From Mycteria americana (taxonomy: Eukaryota > Chordata > Aves > Ciconiiformes > Ciconiidae): a DNA stretch of 64,000 nucleotides. A program made the position numbers and the translations under genes. Below the pieces are notes generated by a model. That model was not told where the DNA came from. It was given only the letters and a program-made list of their open reading frames with translations, and did no database searches. The stretch covers positions 40,039,501 through 40,103,500 of the forward strand of contig NC_134370.1 of NCBI RefSeq assembly GCF_035582795.1, written 5' to 3'. Below, one piece after another: positions 39,201 to 50,540 of this stretch; the stretch's first letter is position 1; every line of letters starts with the position of its first letter.

Positions 39201-40510
39201 AGAGGAATGGAGAGAGGAGAAAAAGAATTGCTTTTTGCATTCACATGTTAGTCTCTTTGGAGGAGGAATGCTCACATAGACATAGAGCCTTGCTCATGCT
39301 CGTCCCATCCCTACTAGCCCCTTTATTCTTACTCTCCAGAGTTTAGACAGCACAATTGTGAATCATTTGCCTGTGAATTTTGCACACTGAATCATAACAA
39401 AGTGTGAAGCTCCTCAGGGAGAGAACTGCATTACAATGAATGAGCCTGGGGATCTGAGAGAAAAGAAAGGCAAATTTGCTGTCTTGTTACCCCCAATTAG
39501 GAACTTGGCTGTGACTCATTCAGCTTCGTGGGAGACCAGGCTATGGCTCATCTTTGAAAGCAGGGGCTTATTTAAAAGAATGTGCGTGACATTTCTGCAG
39601 CTAATACATAATTACCCAAACAATGGCTCTTCAAAGGCAGTTACGTTGCTTTCGTGTCCTCTCTGCACTGGGTGATGGCTAATGTCAGGGTTCCTGTCTT
39701 TCACATTCCTTTTTGCTGGATTTTGGGTGATTCCATAGTTAGTCTCTTAAATTATTTGGCTAATAGCTCTTAACATGTAGCTAGATTATGCATGCCAATT
39801 CCCTTAGCAGTCTAATTGCTGACCTTAGTGCTAATGTTGCCAAATATTTTAGCTATAACCAGCAGCAGCCTACCCACTAAACTCCAGCAATACAAAAAAG
39901 ACTTGTCATTCCAATCCTTTCCTCACACAGAAATGAGAGCAAAGCTTCCCCACTTTCTGCATTATGCATGTCTGGAGTCTTTTTGCAAGTGTTTTTGGTT
40001 TTGTTTCGGTTTTCTTTTTTCTCTCAGTGGTAGTGTTTGAGCAATTAAAACAAGCGTGAACGTTAGACCTCCATACTTGAATGGCAAAGTTTCATTTGGA
40101 GATAATGGTGAAGGAAGAGAAAATTAGAAAGAGGTAACAGAATTTTCTGTGTTTTGAGAAGTGAGTGTATTTGAACCTGTTCATAAAATGGTTTAGATAC
40201 ATTTCCAGCAAATGGATGTTTTGGTCCAGATTCTCAGCTGGCATGGTGAATGAAGGCCTAAGCAGAAAAAGAAAGATTTGAATGGTATCTCCTAGGAAAT
40301 ACTATTGACCACTGTGAACAGGAAACTGATACCAGAGAGCCTTCAGTGTAGTGAATGAGAAGAGGGGAATATTAATCCTGAAATCCTTACTATCTTAGAC
40401 TTTTCTAGCAAGTATGCCTGAATTAATGGAATTAGTGTTATTTTCATTTGTCTTCTTGCACCTGTTTGCTTTTTTACAAGTAAACTGAATATATTTTTGT
40501 TCTCTTTCAG
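36263..40510. other. Unannotated noncoding stretch
   Basis: No gene or transposon was recognised. An AT-rich block lies at about 36612-36646. The longest open frame is a 123-codon minus-strand frame (37571-37942) without recognisable motifs, taken as chance. The right end (about 40478-40510) is a textbook splice acceptor region with a pyrimidine tract ending in TTTCAG. Confidence 0.5.
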
Positions 40511-40586
40511 TTAATCCTCTGGCTGCTCTGAAGTCTTCACACAGTCATTCAACTGGCAAATTGGAAGAATGACAGCAGCAGCATGG
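40511..40586 (+). other. Candidate exon with strong acceptor and donor
   Basis: A possible branch site (AAACTGAAT) and a pyrimidine tract TTTTTGTTCTCTTTCAG precede 76 bases, which end at ATGG followed by GTAAGTA. These are the best paired splice signals I found in the window. Two readings are possible. Joined to 10503-10674, it completes a Val codon and encodes NPLAALKSSHSHSTGKLEE, then a stop at 40570-40572. That stop lies 14 bases before the donor, so it would not be expected to trigger nonsense decay. Alternatively it is a 5' exon: an ATG at 40569 gives MTAAAW ending exactly at the donor, and a second ATG at 40583 has a good Kozak context. I recognise no gene in either reading. Confidence 0.4.
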
Positions 40587-42014
40587 GTAAGTATGTACTG
40601 ATTTTTTTGAGGGTTTCATTCCTTTGTCAGGTTGGAAAGGCCATTCAGATTATGTACTCAGATAACTGAATCACTCGATAATTTTGCACACTATAAAATG
40701 CAAAATTCATAACAGGGAGGCTGGAATGAAATCCAGGATAACAGCGGTGAGTCTTAGAAATTTGTAATTTGTTTACTGTCTTATGGTTACTTTAAGTGTG
40801 GTATATACTACCATTATTTAGTTACTTGATTCATTTTAATACCTACTGTAACGTTTAGGTACATTGCATTTAAAAATGTATTTCAGCAGAGAAGGTCGGT
40901 AACTAATTTTAAAAAGTCATCCACTAGTCAGGATAAAAACAATTTTACTCTGAATTTTCTGCTGAAAAGGATGAGATATTCAGTGGTAGAGCAGGCACAG
41001 CGGGGGCAGTTGCCAGGGCTGTGCCCAACAGCCTGTCTGGGAGAGGGGCAGGGTCATCCCAGCACTGCAATGCTGACATTTGCACAGCCTGAAAAGTTAG
41101 CTTGCATCAAGAACTGAGCCAGCTGTTTTGCTTTCCATTTTTAAGAAAACATTGCCAACCAAGAAAATCTGAGTGGTCTGTTCCACACCTAGGCCTGAGC
41201 TGACTAACAAATTAGGAAAACATGTGGTCTGTGGACAGAGCTGTACAGTGTTGTTTTGTTCCTTGGTTCTCTTCCTGTGATTCTTAATTGTGTAGGAGGG
41301 CTTTTCAGATGAACATTCCTATGCAAATGATTCAAACATAAATTGCTACAGGAAAGACCTTCAATGGAGAGTTTGTGGAAGTAATGGCAGAAGATTAAAA
41401 CTAAAAGTGTTTGTGATCTCTCATGTCAGCCCTCCAATACGGTAAAAACAGACCTATTGTTTCAGTCTTTTGAATTTGTGAAGACCCAGGCACTTTTTTG
41501 CTTCCCTAATGAGAAATCTACCAACCCAACCTCTTACAAAGGAGATTTTGTGTATGAAGAGATGCCAGTTTCGGTAAAGATGCTTGGGTGTGTATAACTG
41601 GAACATGCTTTCGACAAGGATGTAAGAAAGAGACCTTGTTGACTGAATGGCCGCTGAACGTATGCTTCCTTTGCCAAAGGGAGCTTACATAGAAATCCAA
41701 ATGAATGCTCATGGAAGCCTTTTGTGTTGTTTGTGTAGTTTGCAGTACTGGTTTTTATCTTACCAGAGACTTAATTAACCTTAATCTTAGCAACTCTGTA
41801 TGTTGTTGTTGGTTTTTCACCGAGCATTTGAACCTGAAGCTTAAGCTGCTTAAAGTAATATAAATAGTGTATGTTTAAAAACTTAAAATTGCTGCCATTA
41901 ATGCTGGCAATTCACAAGCTCTCTATCTGCCTACATAAGGCCTGATGTATTTATGGCTTTCTTACTGCCTTACCTGAGTGCACAAGCAACTGCTGATATC
42001 CAAAGAAAGGGACT
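40587..42014. other. Unannotated noncoding stretch
   Basis: No gene or transposon was recognised. Confidence 0.5.
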
Positions 42015-42112
42015 GCAGCAGAGGGTTGATTCAGTGACTTGGCCAAGATAGCAAAGAATAACTGTGGACTGGATCCAGGTTTCCTGATTTGTCCAGCATT
42101 TGCTCTGATTTT
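42015..42112 (-). mobile_element. Probable MIR SINE relic
   Basis: The plus strand resembles the reverse complement of the MIR core and tRNA-like part: AGTGACTTGGCCAAGATAGC, then GACTGGATCCAGGTTTCCTG and CCAGCATTTGCTCTG. It is old and diverged, without target duplications. MIR relics are known at low density in birds, so this is plausible but based on a short match. Confidence 0.5.
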
Positions 42113-42423
42113 TGTGGAGTCTGTGTTTCCTTTGCTGTCATATACTCAACAGGTAACATTAACACCATATACCTTAAAAAGAATGTTTGATGTTTTAATA
42201 ATATACAGGATATAATTGTTAAATTGATTCTAAGCAATCCATGATATTTTTTAGTTTAATAGGTTGTATAAGAATGTGTACAAATAAAAAATATTTGGAC
42301 AAATATCTTTCACAAATAATATTTATTAGGCAAAATTTTACTAGAATTTCAGGGATCAGTTTATTTTCATACGTTTTGGCCATTCAGGGGAAGAAAGGAG
42401 TGAACATGAATGAGAGAGAAGTC
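42113..42423. other. Unannotated noncoding stretch
   Basis: Nothing recognised between the MIR-like relic and the CR1 tip. Confidence 0.5.
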
Positions 42424-42482
42424 AGAATAGAATAGTTCAGTTGGAAGGGACCTACAATGATCATCTAGTCCGACTGCCTAAA
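42424..42482 (-). mobile_element. CR1 LINE 3' tip
   Basis: AGAATAGAATAGTTCAGTTG, GAAGGGACCTACAATGATCA and TCTAGTCCGACTGCCTA form the reverse complement of the last ~60 bases of a CR1, including the octamer-type 3' end. It is severely 5'-truncated. Confidence 0.8.
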
Positions 42483-45466
42483 AAACAGTTTATAAAACCC
42501 ATTCAGATATTCATAGAAAAATGCTGACTACGTATCTTAGGTGGTGATGTACTGTTTGGTTTACATTTCTTCTTTCATGTGCTTAGAAAGTTTTATGCTC
42601 TGTATAATTCAAACTTGTACATATATACAGAACATTGGCATTATTAGAAAATTTAGCAGGTACCATAACAAAGATTTGGTCATCAAAGTTTGTAATTTGG
42701 TAAATCATTTGGCTGCTTATTTATTTAAAGACTTGTGTTTTGAACAAGCTAAATATTTTTATTTCAGCAAAGAAAATTGGCAGTTCTCTTAAATGCTGTA
42801 AATGCAGTCCGGAAGTTTTTCCTAATTCTTGTAATGCACCATTGCTGTGGTATTTCAGATAAGCAGTATGTGCAGTAATGTTTATGCGATTGAGAGTGAC
42901 AAGGTGACTTGAGAGCTGCCTCTGAATCACTTTTCTAATGTTAGCAGAGTATCAGAGAGCCCAAGCAGAGAGTCCAGGATGATTAGTTGTTGTTTTGTAA
43001 CTGTATGATGTTATCATTCTACCAAAATCAATGAGAAAGCTTGATTAATGTAGGCTTCAAAAGAAGGATTTGGAGTGGATTCCACTTAACCTATTTGGTC
43101 TTAATCACAGTTTTATTCTGTTTAAAGAAGGGAAACTGGAGAGAGGAAAACCTAAGCTTTTCTACACTTGTGCTTTGAATAAAGTACACTGGTCCTTGTC
43201 CACTGGATTGAGTTTTACACAGTTGATTACAGGGGTATATTTGGGTTTCTTTTGCCCTTGAAGGGCTTGGAAGGCTCTGATGGCAAAGTAATGTACCCTT
43301 GAATAACAGGGACCGGTTTTCAAAGATCTGAGGCTGGCTGGGAATTTTTGGTTGAATACTTTTCTCATGGAAGAGGAACTCCCTACAAAACTGTAGTTTC
43401 TGTCAGGAAAATAATTTTTTCCATGATGGTCGCTTTTATCAGATAAATATAAGAGTATTTTGGCATGATCTTTCAAAACACTATTCCAATATTTGAATTC
43501 TGAGTCCGCAAAAACCGCAAACATTTCCTTTCATATCAGTTCAGCAGCATTTCTTTATTAGTATGCTGTTACCAATGTTTCAGTTCATGCCCCTGTTCAT
43601 TCCGCTAAGCCAAGCTCTCTGCAAAATCCCTCTCTCCTAATGCAGTGTGATTATTCCCTCGAGCTGAACTTCACAGTGCATCCTGGAAAGTGATGCCTAG
43701 TCCAGAGGGGAAAATTGAGGTGTCCGTTCGTGAGGGTCCGCTCCCAGGAGGCAACACTGGCCCAGGGCAGTGCAATGCAGCACGGGGCTAACGCATGTTC
43801 TTCTGATCCACTTCAGTGAACCTGGAAGGAAGGGTGACGGAGAAATGGCAGCCATTCTTAGAATGGAAAATGTCAGAACAGAGTATTTTTCATACTGAGG
43901 TCCAAACAATTAGCTGTTCAGTGCGGTAAATTAAAAAAAACTAAATGGGATGTAAGTTCCATATTTTACTAAGCTCTACTATGAAGGCATTGAACTACAA
44001 AGCTGCATGCCTGACACAGTTTTGTGGGCCAGATGCTGAAGTTGCATTACTTTGTAGCTTGGTTAGAGTCTTTTGAGAGTCCCGAGGCACGTGTCTAATA
44101 TTAAACAGCTGAACACCTTAGAAAGCCTGGTCCCAAATCCTTCCTTTCACATAACTATTTTCTCTTTTGGTTCACTGCAAAAGAGAAGCAAGGGCCATGG
44201 GAGGGAATCCTGCCCTGCTTCCCTTGGCTGGGACCGTGCCTGCAGGGATGACTAGGAGTTGGTGAGGATTGCCTAGTGACCTAGTGCCTAGTGCTGGGAG
44301 CATACTACTGGCTAAATTATTGAGAAAAATTACCAGTAGATATAGTCTCTTCTGTAAAGGACCTAATAAATATGTAATAAGTGATTTTTATGTATTATTT
44401 ACATTTATGCAGCAAGACGGAAAAAAACCACTTAATTTTGTTTCCTACATACCTAGGTATGCTTCATGTTCCTACACCTAGAAATAGTACTGTTGACTCT
44501 CTAATATATTCACAAATAACTTTTCTTATTCACAAAGAACTTTTCTTTGGGAATGATTCTTTCTTTGCAACATTCCCAAGAATTTTTTTTCCCCAGGCTT
44601 TTCACATCTTCAGGTAGGAGCTGCTCTGGCCCCAAATCCCCTAATTGCTGCTGGTGTTAAGATAGGTAATTATCTGTTGCACTTTATCACTTACCTCGAG
44701 CACAGATAAAGCTTGCAGGGAATAGATCGTACACAGTCCTATATTAATTTACCATGGAAGGCCTGCATCATAGGAGAACTCCGCAGAGCTCATGGCAAGC
44801 AATTTTAGCCAGAAGTGGTGGGAAAATGTCTTCATAAAATAAGCTGCTAATCCAGACTCCCATCTACGAGCGCAGTCCTGGAGAACATAGGCAGAGCTTT
44901 CTTTGAGGGGTTGAATGGGGGCAAGGTAGGATCCTGCAAGAAAAGTGTGCTCTCCAGAGGGTCTTTTGAGCCACCTCAGTGGCAGTCAGTCAGAAGCAAT
45001 TACCTTGCAGCTCTTCAGCAATCTCATAGTATGTGAGGGCAGAACATTGCCTGTGCCTGCAGAATCACAGAGGTGGCTGCAGCAGCAGTGGCTCTTGCTC
45101 TCCAGTTTTCAAGCATGTAGGGGCATTGGGTTTGCCCCCCACCCCCTTTTTTCTGTGTCTTTTGTTTTTCTCCCCATTTCTTTTCATGCTTGTTGTAGGT
45201 GAGACTTATACTGCATTAGCAGCAGGTATTTGGGATCATCCTTTATTGCCAATCAGTTAAATGTAATTGTTGCATCCTTCTGGTCTGCCCACCTGTTCGT
45301 TCCTGTTAAGAAAATACTACCTTTATAAAAGTGTTAGACTTCTCGTTGTTGAGGGAAGGATTGTGCCATCTGTTAGCATAGTACTGCTAAAAGTCAGGAC
45401 TGAAAAAAGTAAGGTAACTAATAAAAAAGAAATTCAAGTCAAAATGGTGAAATTAGTGTAAAGGTT

Positions 45467-45492
45467 GCTTTTGAAAGTGGGCTTTCAAAAGC
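45467..45492. repeat. Perfect 11-bp inverted repeat with 4-base loop
   Basis: GCTTTTGAAAG (45467-45477) and CTTTCAAAAGC (45482-45492) are exact reverse complements around TGGG. Confidence 0.95.
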
Positions 45493-46294
45493 CCAAGTGA
45501 CTGATGGAAAAGCTGCATGTCTTTAGTGCTCAGATGAGCTTGGGAATGAGGGAGCAGTGAACTTCTCTATAGTGGCATGAAAAAATGATTACTAGGAGGG
45601 GAATTAAAGAACATCTATTATTCACAAACTGAAAGATCTGATGAAGACATTGCCTGTGTTTCAATCTTCTCCACAAATTTACTACAATTCTTCAAATTTT
45701 GGCAGTAGTTGCCTCAAGAGGCTATTCAGGAGACTAATAGAGAAGAGAGATTAAGCACTGTGTGGATATAAAAAGTGCCAATGAGATAGAAATGGTAGAA
45801 GTTGTCAAGTTACAAAAAGTTGGGAGTGTCTTAAGGTAGTTGGCTTAGAGCTAATGGTCTAGAGAAAAGTGATAATCGGTAAATTGTTATTAGCTCATGA
45901 CAAAATGGTGTATGTCAGTCGAGATCAGAGATGACAGGGAGGCACTGTGCCGTGACCTTACAGTGTGAGGCGAATGAGCAACCTGTTGGCTAGAAAACAG
46001 TATTGCAGGTGGGTGGCAGCTAATGAGTACCAGAAGACATAAAACCCCTAAATTTACTGAGGTCACAGAGAAGTGTGTCTGATTGGGAAAATTATTTGGG
46101 TGTTGTTCAAGCCACCCCTGTAACTGCCTGTGTGACTATGGAATCTCAGATATTTAAAAAAGGAAGAAAAAAAAAGTCCTGAAGTATGTGATAAGGGAGA
46201 TTGAAATGGCATGGCAAAACTTTGTCAACCATTTATATTTTCTTCTGGAATTGATTTCATGTGGAATTTTAGGCTGAGTGCAAGTCATCCATTT

Positions 46295-46372
46295 AAAAAA
46301 AAAAAAAATTAGAGGGAAAAGAAATGCACAGAAATGTAGATTTTATTCCCCCTCCCCCCCCCTTTTTTTTTT
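46295..46372. repeat. Homopolymer cluster: A14, then C and T runs
   Basis: A14 at 46295-46308 is followed, 39 bases on, by mixed C and T homopolymers (46348-46372). Such runs are prone to sequencing length error. Confidence 0.85.
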
Positions 46373-49061
46373 CTCCTCCCTTTAGGTATTAAACAACTTG
46401 GAAAAGAAACAAATAACCTCCGACATTCCAGCTTAGGTACATTCTCATTATCTTGACAGAAGAATACAAAGTAACAATATGCAAAATCAGGCATTGTCTA
46501 TATTCCTCTAAGGCAGAACAAGGAGAATCCTGATGAAATTAGAGGCAGAGCATTTCAGCAACAAAGCAATTTACTAAACATGATTAATAACTGGAATTTA
46601 TGATGTAAGAGATTACTGCTGGAAGGAAGTACTTGGACAGATTGACCAGGTACCTGGTAGGATCTAGCATGTAGCACTCTGGCATTGCCAATCTGTCCTA
46701 TACTGTGCATGCTCATATCCCAACAAATACCTGTTGGGATTTCATGGGTTTTCCTGCCCATCTGATCAGACCCAGGTCTAATGAGATTCTTTGCAGAGGA
46801 AATCACATGTCACTTAAAGCACTTAAAATCACTGACGATACAAAGAGCAGTTTAAAAAAAAAGTGAAAAATCTTCACTAGTCTCTATGTTTTATAAAGTG
46901 GGTACATGCACAAATTGGTAACAAGAACATGGCTATACTGCAATGTTATGATTGTCTGCTGGTGTATTAATGAAAAAAAAAATGTAGTACTTTAGATACT
47001 GAGGTATCATGCCGTTTCACATGATGAGTAACCTGGAGGATTTTATGCTGTGTTTTTCTAGACTGATGACTTATTTGTTTGTCTTAATAGTTGCTATAAA
47101 AAGAATGTTTTACAATGAACAGAGAAAATCTTACCAAACAGTCCCAAAATAATTCAGGCAACTGACAGAAGGCAGTGCTTTCTGCTATGAAGACGTTATG
47201 GATGCCTACGTTTTTTTTCCTATCTCTGTCATCCACTTTAAGTTAGCTTTGGAGAGTGGTTTTATCTTTAAATATGAATCAGACAACGTTGCCAAGACAA
47301 CCTCTCCTCAAGCTTTTCGTTTCGCCCACAGTGTGTGCTGAACCTCAACCCAGTCTTCTCCCAGAGTGATTGGTTACTTATTTTTCAAGTGGGATTTGAT
47401 TTGATGAAGTAAAATATTCAAAGTACTTGATTTTCTTGGCTCCTCAGCGAATCACTCCAGCTAGTTTCACTTGCTCTGTCTCTAGGGCTGGAGGAAGCTA
47501 ATCATGCTGGTAGCTGGATTCCAGCATACGAGATCTTTGACTGAAGTTATGGCTCTGCAGTCGATTACTGCTTTCCTAGCCAAGGCGTAGACGGGGGATG
47601 TACAGTCAGTGACAGAACACCTCCTCTGCAGGGTGTTTTACAGTATTTTCTCCAGAATATTAATTCTCAATGTAGTGATGCTGTATTTTAGGCTATTAGA
47701 GTTATGCCTTCTTTGTATTCCCTGCAGATGTTGTCTTATTGCAAGGTACCTTTTGTTAAACTAAAATTACTTTTGTTGCTTGGCAGGTGCTCAAGTAAGC
47801 TATATGAATTGACTGCCATATTGCTGATGGGATGGGGAATGGGGCAGGGGGTTTAGTTGTATATTGTCTTTGTTTCCTGCCATGAGAACTTTTCGAAAGA
47901 TATCTCTATATAGGCTTTTCCTCATCATGAGAGTGACAGACTTAAATAATACTCGAATAAATGTAGACTCTGTTTGTCATACAGTAATATTAAATTCCCT
48001 TTTCATCTCTTATAACCTCAATGTGTTTTATGCCCCTTTTGCTCTTATTTCTCACTGCTTTGTCAACAGACTCTCTCTTTTCCCAGGCACTGCTCTGCAC
48101 TGTCATTCTTCTAGCTTTATTAAATAATGGTGGTATCGTTCTGTCTTAAACTTTCAACAAAGTAGGCTCTTGCAAAGAATTGTTTTAATTAAGTACAATG
48201 GTAGCAATGGCTCAGCTTATATTACTAAAAAAGGACGGAATCTTGTGTGAAAGCTTTATTTTCACTGCCACTGCAAATTCGTTTTCTCAAGAAACACAGT
48301 AAGATTGGTGACAAGATGATGACTGAGAGACCATTGATAGTCAAGGCTATAACAAAGCAGCAGCAGGCAGTGCCTCATCTTTGGAGGAGACATGCCAGTG
48401 GGCACCATCCCCAGGGGCGAGGGCTCAGCAGGGATCTGAAGAGCCACCCCTGGTTCCTCCTGGCTGGGCCTTCCGTGGTTGGAATTTCAGATTGTTTACC
48501 AAGAAGCAGCTGAAAGATGAGACAGACAGGAATTCATCATCCTGACTGAGATGAGAGTTTATCCAGTGACAGGCTTATATGATCACTGGTACTCTGAACA
48601 GTTTGTGTTTTTCACTGAGAGAAAAACAATTTCTCCGTGAAGGATTTTTTTTTTTTCAAATATTTCCAATGTTTCAATTTTTTTTAGATATTGCATCCCT
48701 TCTTTCCAGCAGAGAGACTCATAGAGAGAGGTCTAAATCTCTGCTACATCCCATCTCCTAAAAGTCCTTTCCATTTTCTGAAAGGTTTGCTGCAGCTGAC
48801 GGACTGTGTTTCCAGTTTGCAGGTTTAATGTAGCTTTCTTGTTACATTTACAAATGTGGAACCTATTGATATTTAATATGATGTGTATTGAAACCACAGC
48901 ATAAGTGTATATATTTATTACTAATTTTTTTTCTATGCAGACTTAGGAGGTTTTTACACATTGGCTCTGTATCTCATGGTTATTTGTGCATGAGAAAGAG
49001 GCATGTGGAAAACCCATCAAAGTCGGCCTGTGTATTAAATAAAGAAAATGCTGATTATAGT

Positions 49062-49649
49062 TGTGCTGATTTTGGCTGGGATAGAGTTAATTTTCTTCAC
49101 AGTAGCTAATACGGGACTATGTTTTGGATTTGTGCTGAGAACTGTTGATAACACAGGGATGATTTTGTTGATGCTGAGCAGTGCTTACAGAGAGTCTGCT
49201 CCTCACCCCACCCCACCCCACCAGCGAGTAGGCTGGGGGTGCACAAGAAGCTGGGAAGGGACACAGCTGGAACAGCTGACCCCAACTGACCAAAGGGCTA
49301 TTCCATACCAGGTGACATCATGCTCAGCATATAGAGCTGGGGGAAGAAGGAGGAAGGGGGGGGGCATTCGGAATTACGGCATTTGTCTTCCCAAGTAACC
49401 ATTACGTGTGGTGGAGCCGTGCTTTCCCAGAGACGGCTGAACACCTGCCTGCCCACGGGAAGCAGTGAATGAATTCCTTACTTTGCTTTGCTTGTGTACA
49501 TGGCTTTTGCTTTACCTCTTAAACTGTCTTTATGTCAACCCACAAGTTTTCTTACTTTTACTCTACTGATTCTCTCCCCCATCCCACTGGGGGGGAGTAA
49601 GCGAGTGGCTGCGTGGTGCCTAGTTGCCAGCTGGAGTTAAACCACGACA
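49062..49649 (+). mobile_element. Solo ERVK-type LTR (copy 2)
   Basis: The LTR runs from TGTGCTGATTTTGG to GTTAAACCACGACA, about 588 bp, with TG...CA ends. The 6 bases before it (TATAGT) and after it (TATTGT) match at five of six positions, consistent with a 6-bp target duplication typical of class II elements. No primer-binding site follows, so it is a solo LTR left by recombination between the two LTRs of a provirus. A TATA-like CATATAGAG lies near 49327 after TGCTCAG. It shares its outer parts with the LTR at 16740-17310 but has a different middle segment (about 49365-49520). Confidence 0.85.
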
Positions 49650-50395
49650 TATTGTGGGCTGCAAGATACTATCGTGAAGGGATTGTTCTAAATGCAATAC
49701 ATTAAAAGTTATTTCAAAACAGGATGTAAATGACATTTCAGATTTTGAAAAGAATAATTACCTGAACAGTCACTTGAAAGAGAAACTCTTTAACTGTTAG
49801 GTTTTTATGTTTCAACCAGTAAAAGACACCTATGGGATTTATTTTTAGTATGTCATGGAATAAAGTGGAATGACTAATAACCTTGGTCTGTCAGACACAG
49901 CATTAGCGGTTTGTCCCAGAGATACTCTGCCCATGCATTTTTTCTTGATGCACTAAGCAAGTCCGGGTCTTGAATCTCTGTTATACTTACTTTGAGGCAT
50001 CTTTGTGACTTGCAAAATACAGTCTAAGGTGTCACACAAGTGACTGCTACTGCTATTTGAATCCCAGCTTCCCCAGGAGGTAAGCCCATGCTGTAATTCA
50101 CTGCCACCATTATGTCTGTCAGTACACAATAGTTTTTGTACCTCTAAGTGTGCACGTAAGTAACAGCAACTTATGTGCCTAAAAACTTTTGGACTGGGTT
50201 GTATCTTACTGATTGAAATTAGACTAGCTGTCATTGTGAAATGAAGCCTGAGTATAACTGCTTTGTTGAATTGAAACCTGATGTATTAATAGATCTATAG
50301 GGAACCTAACTATAAAAAGCATCTCCCAGCTTTGTCTGTACTAACTGGCTCTTCCACTATCAGAATAAGTGAATTTCCTCTGCTTTCTTTGACAG
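49650..50395. other. Unannotated noncoding stretch
   Basis: Nothing recognised. A pyrimidine-rich acceptor-like tract ending in GACAG closes it at 50395. Confidence 0.5.
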
Positions 50396-50540
50396 CTATG
50401 GATTTCAGCAACTGACAAACACAAATTTCAGTTCCACTTCAGAGAATATGGAGAACTCCTCAATTTTGCAGCACAGCTGGGCTCTAAAGTCTTTACCTGC
50501 TCTCTCACTTTCTCTCTTGCACTTGTGGGGGGTTCTTTTG
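50396..50540 (+). other. Exon-like open segment, unidentified
   Basis: The tract CCTCTGCTTTCTTTGACAG precedes 145 bases that end at CTTTTG followed by GTAAGA. Two plus-strand frames are open throughout; one includes KHKFQFHFREYGELLNFAAQ. Two minus-strand frames are also open. Low stop density in several frames weakens the coding argument, and I recognise no protein. It is listed because the splice signals are good on both sides. Confidence 0.2.

Larger units (their letters stand above)
42483..49061. other. Unannotated noncoding stretch
   Basis: No gene was recognised. It contains an 11-bp perfect hairpin at 45467-45492, an A14 run at 46295-46308 and a C/T homopolymer block at 46348-46372. 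Open frames of 60-120 codons lack recognisable motifs. Confidence 0.5.

Noticed and set aside
45590..46080. Stretch reminiscent of an old LINE upstream region (GAGACTAATAGAGAAGAGAG and similar)
   Set aside because: No block could be matched to CR1 or another family with confidence.
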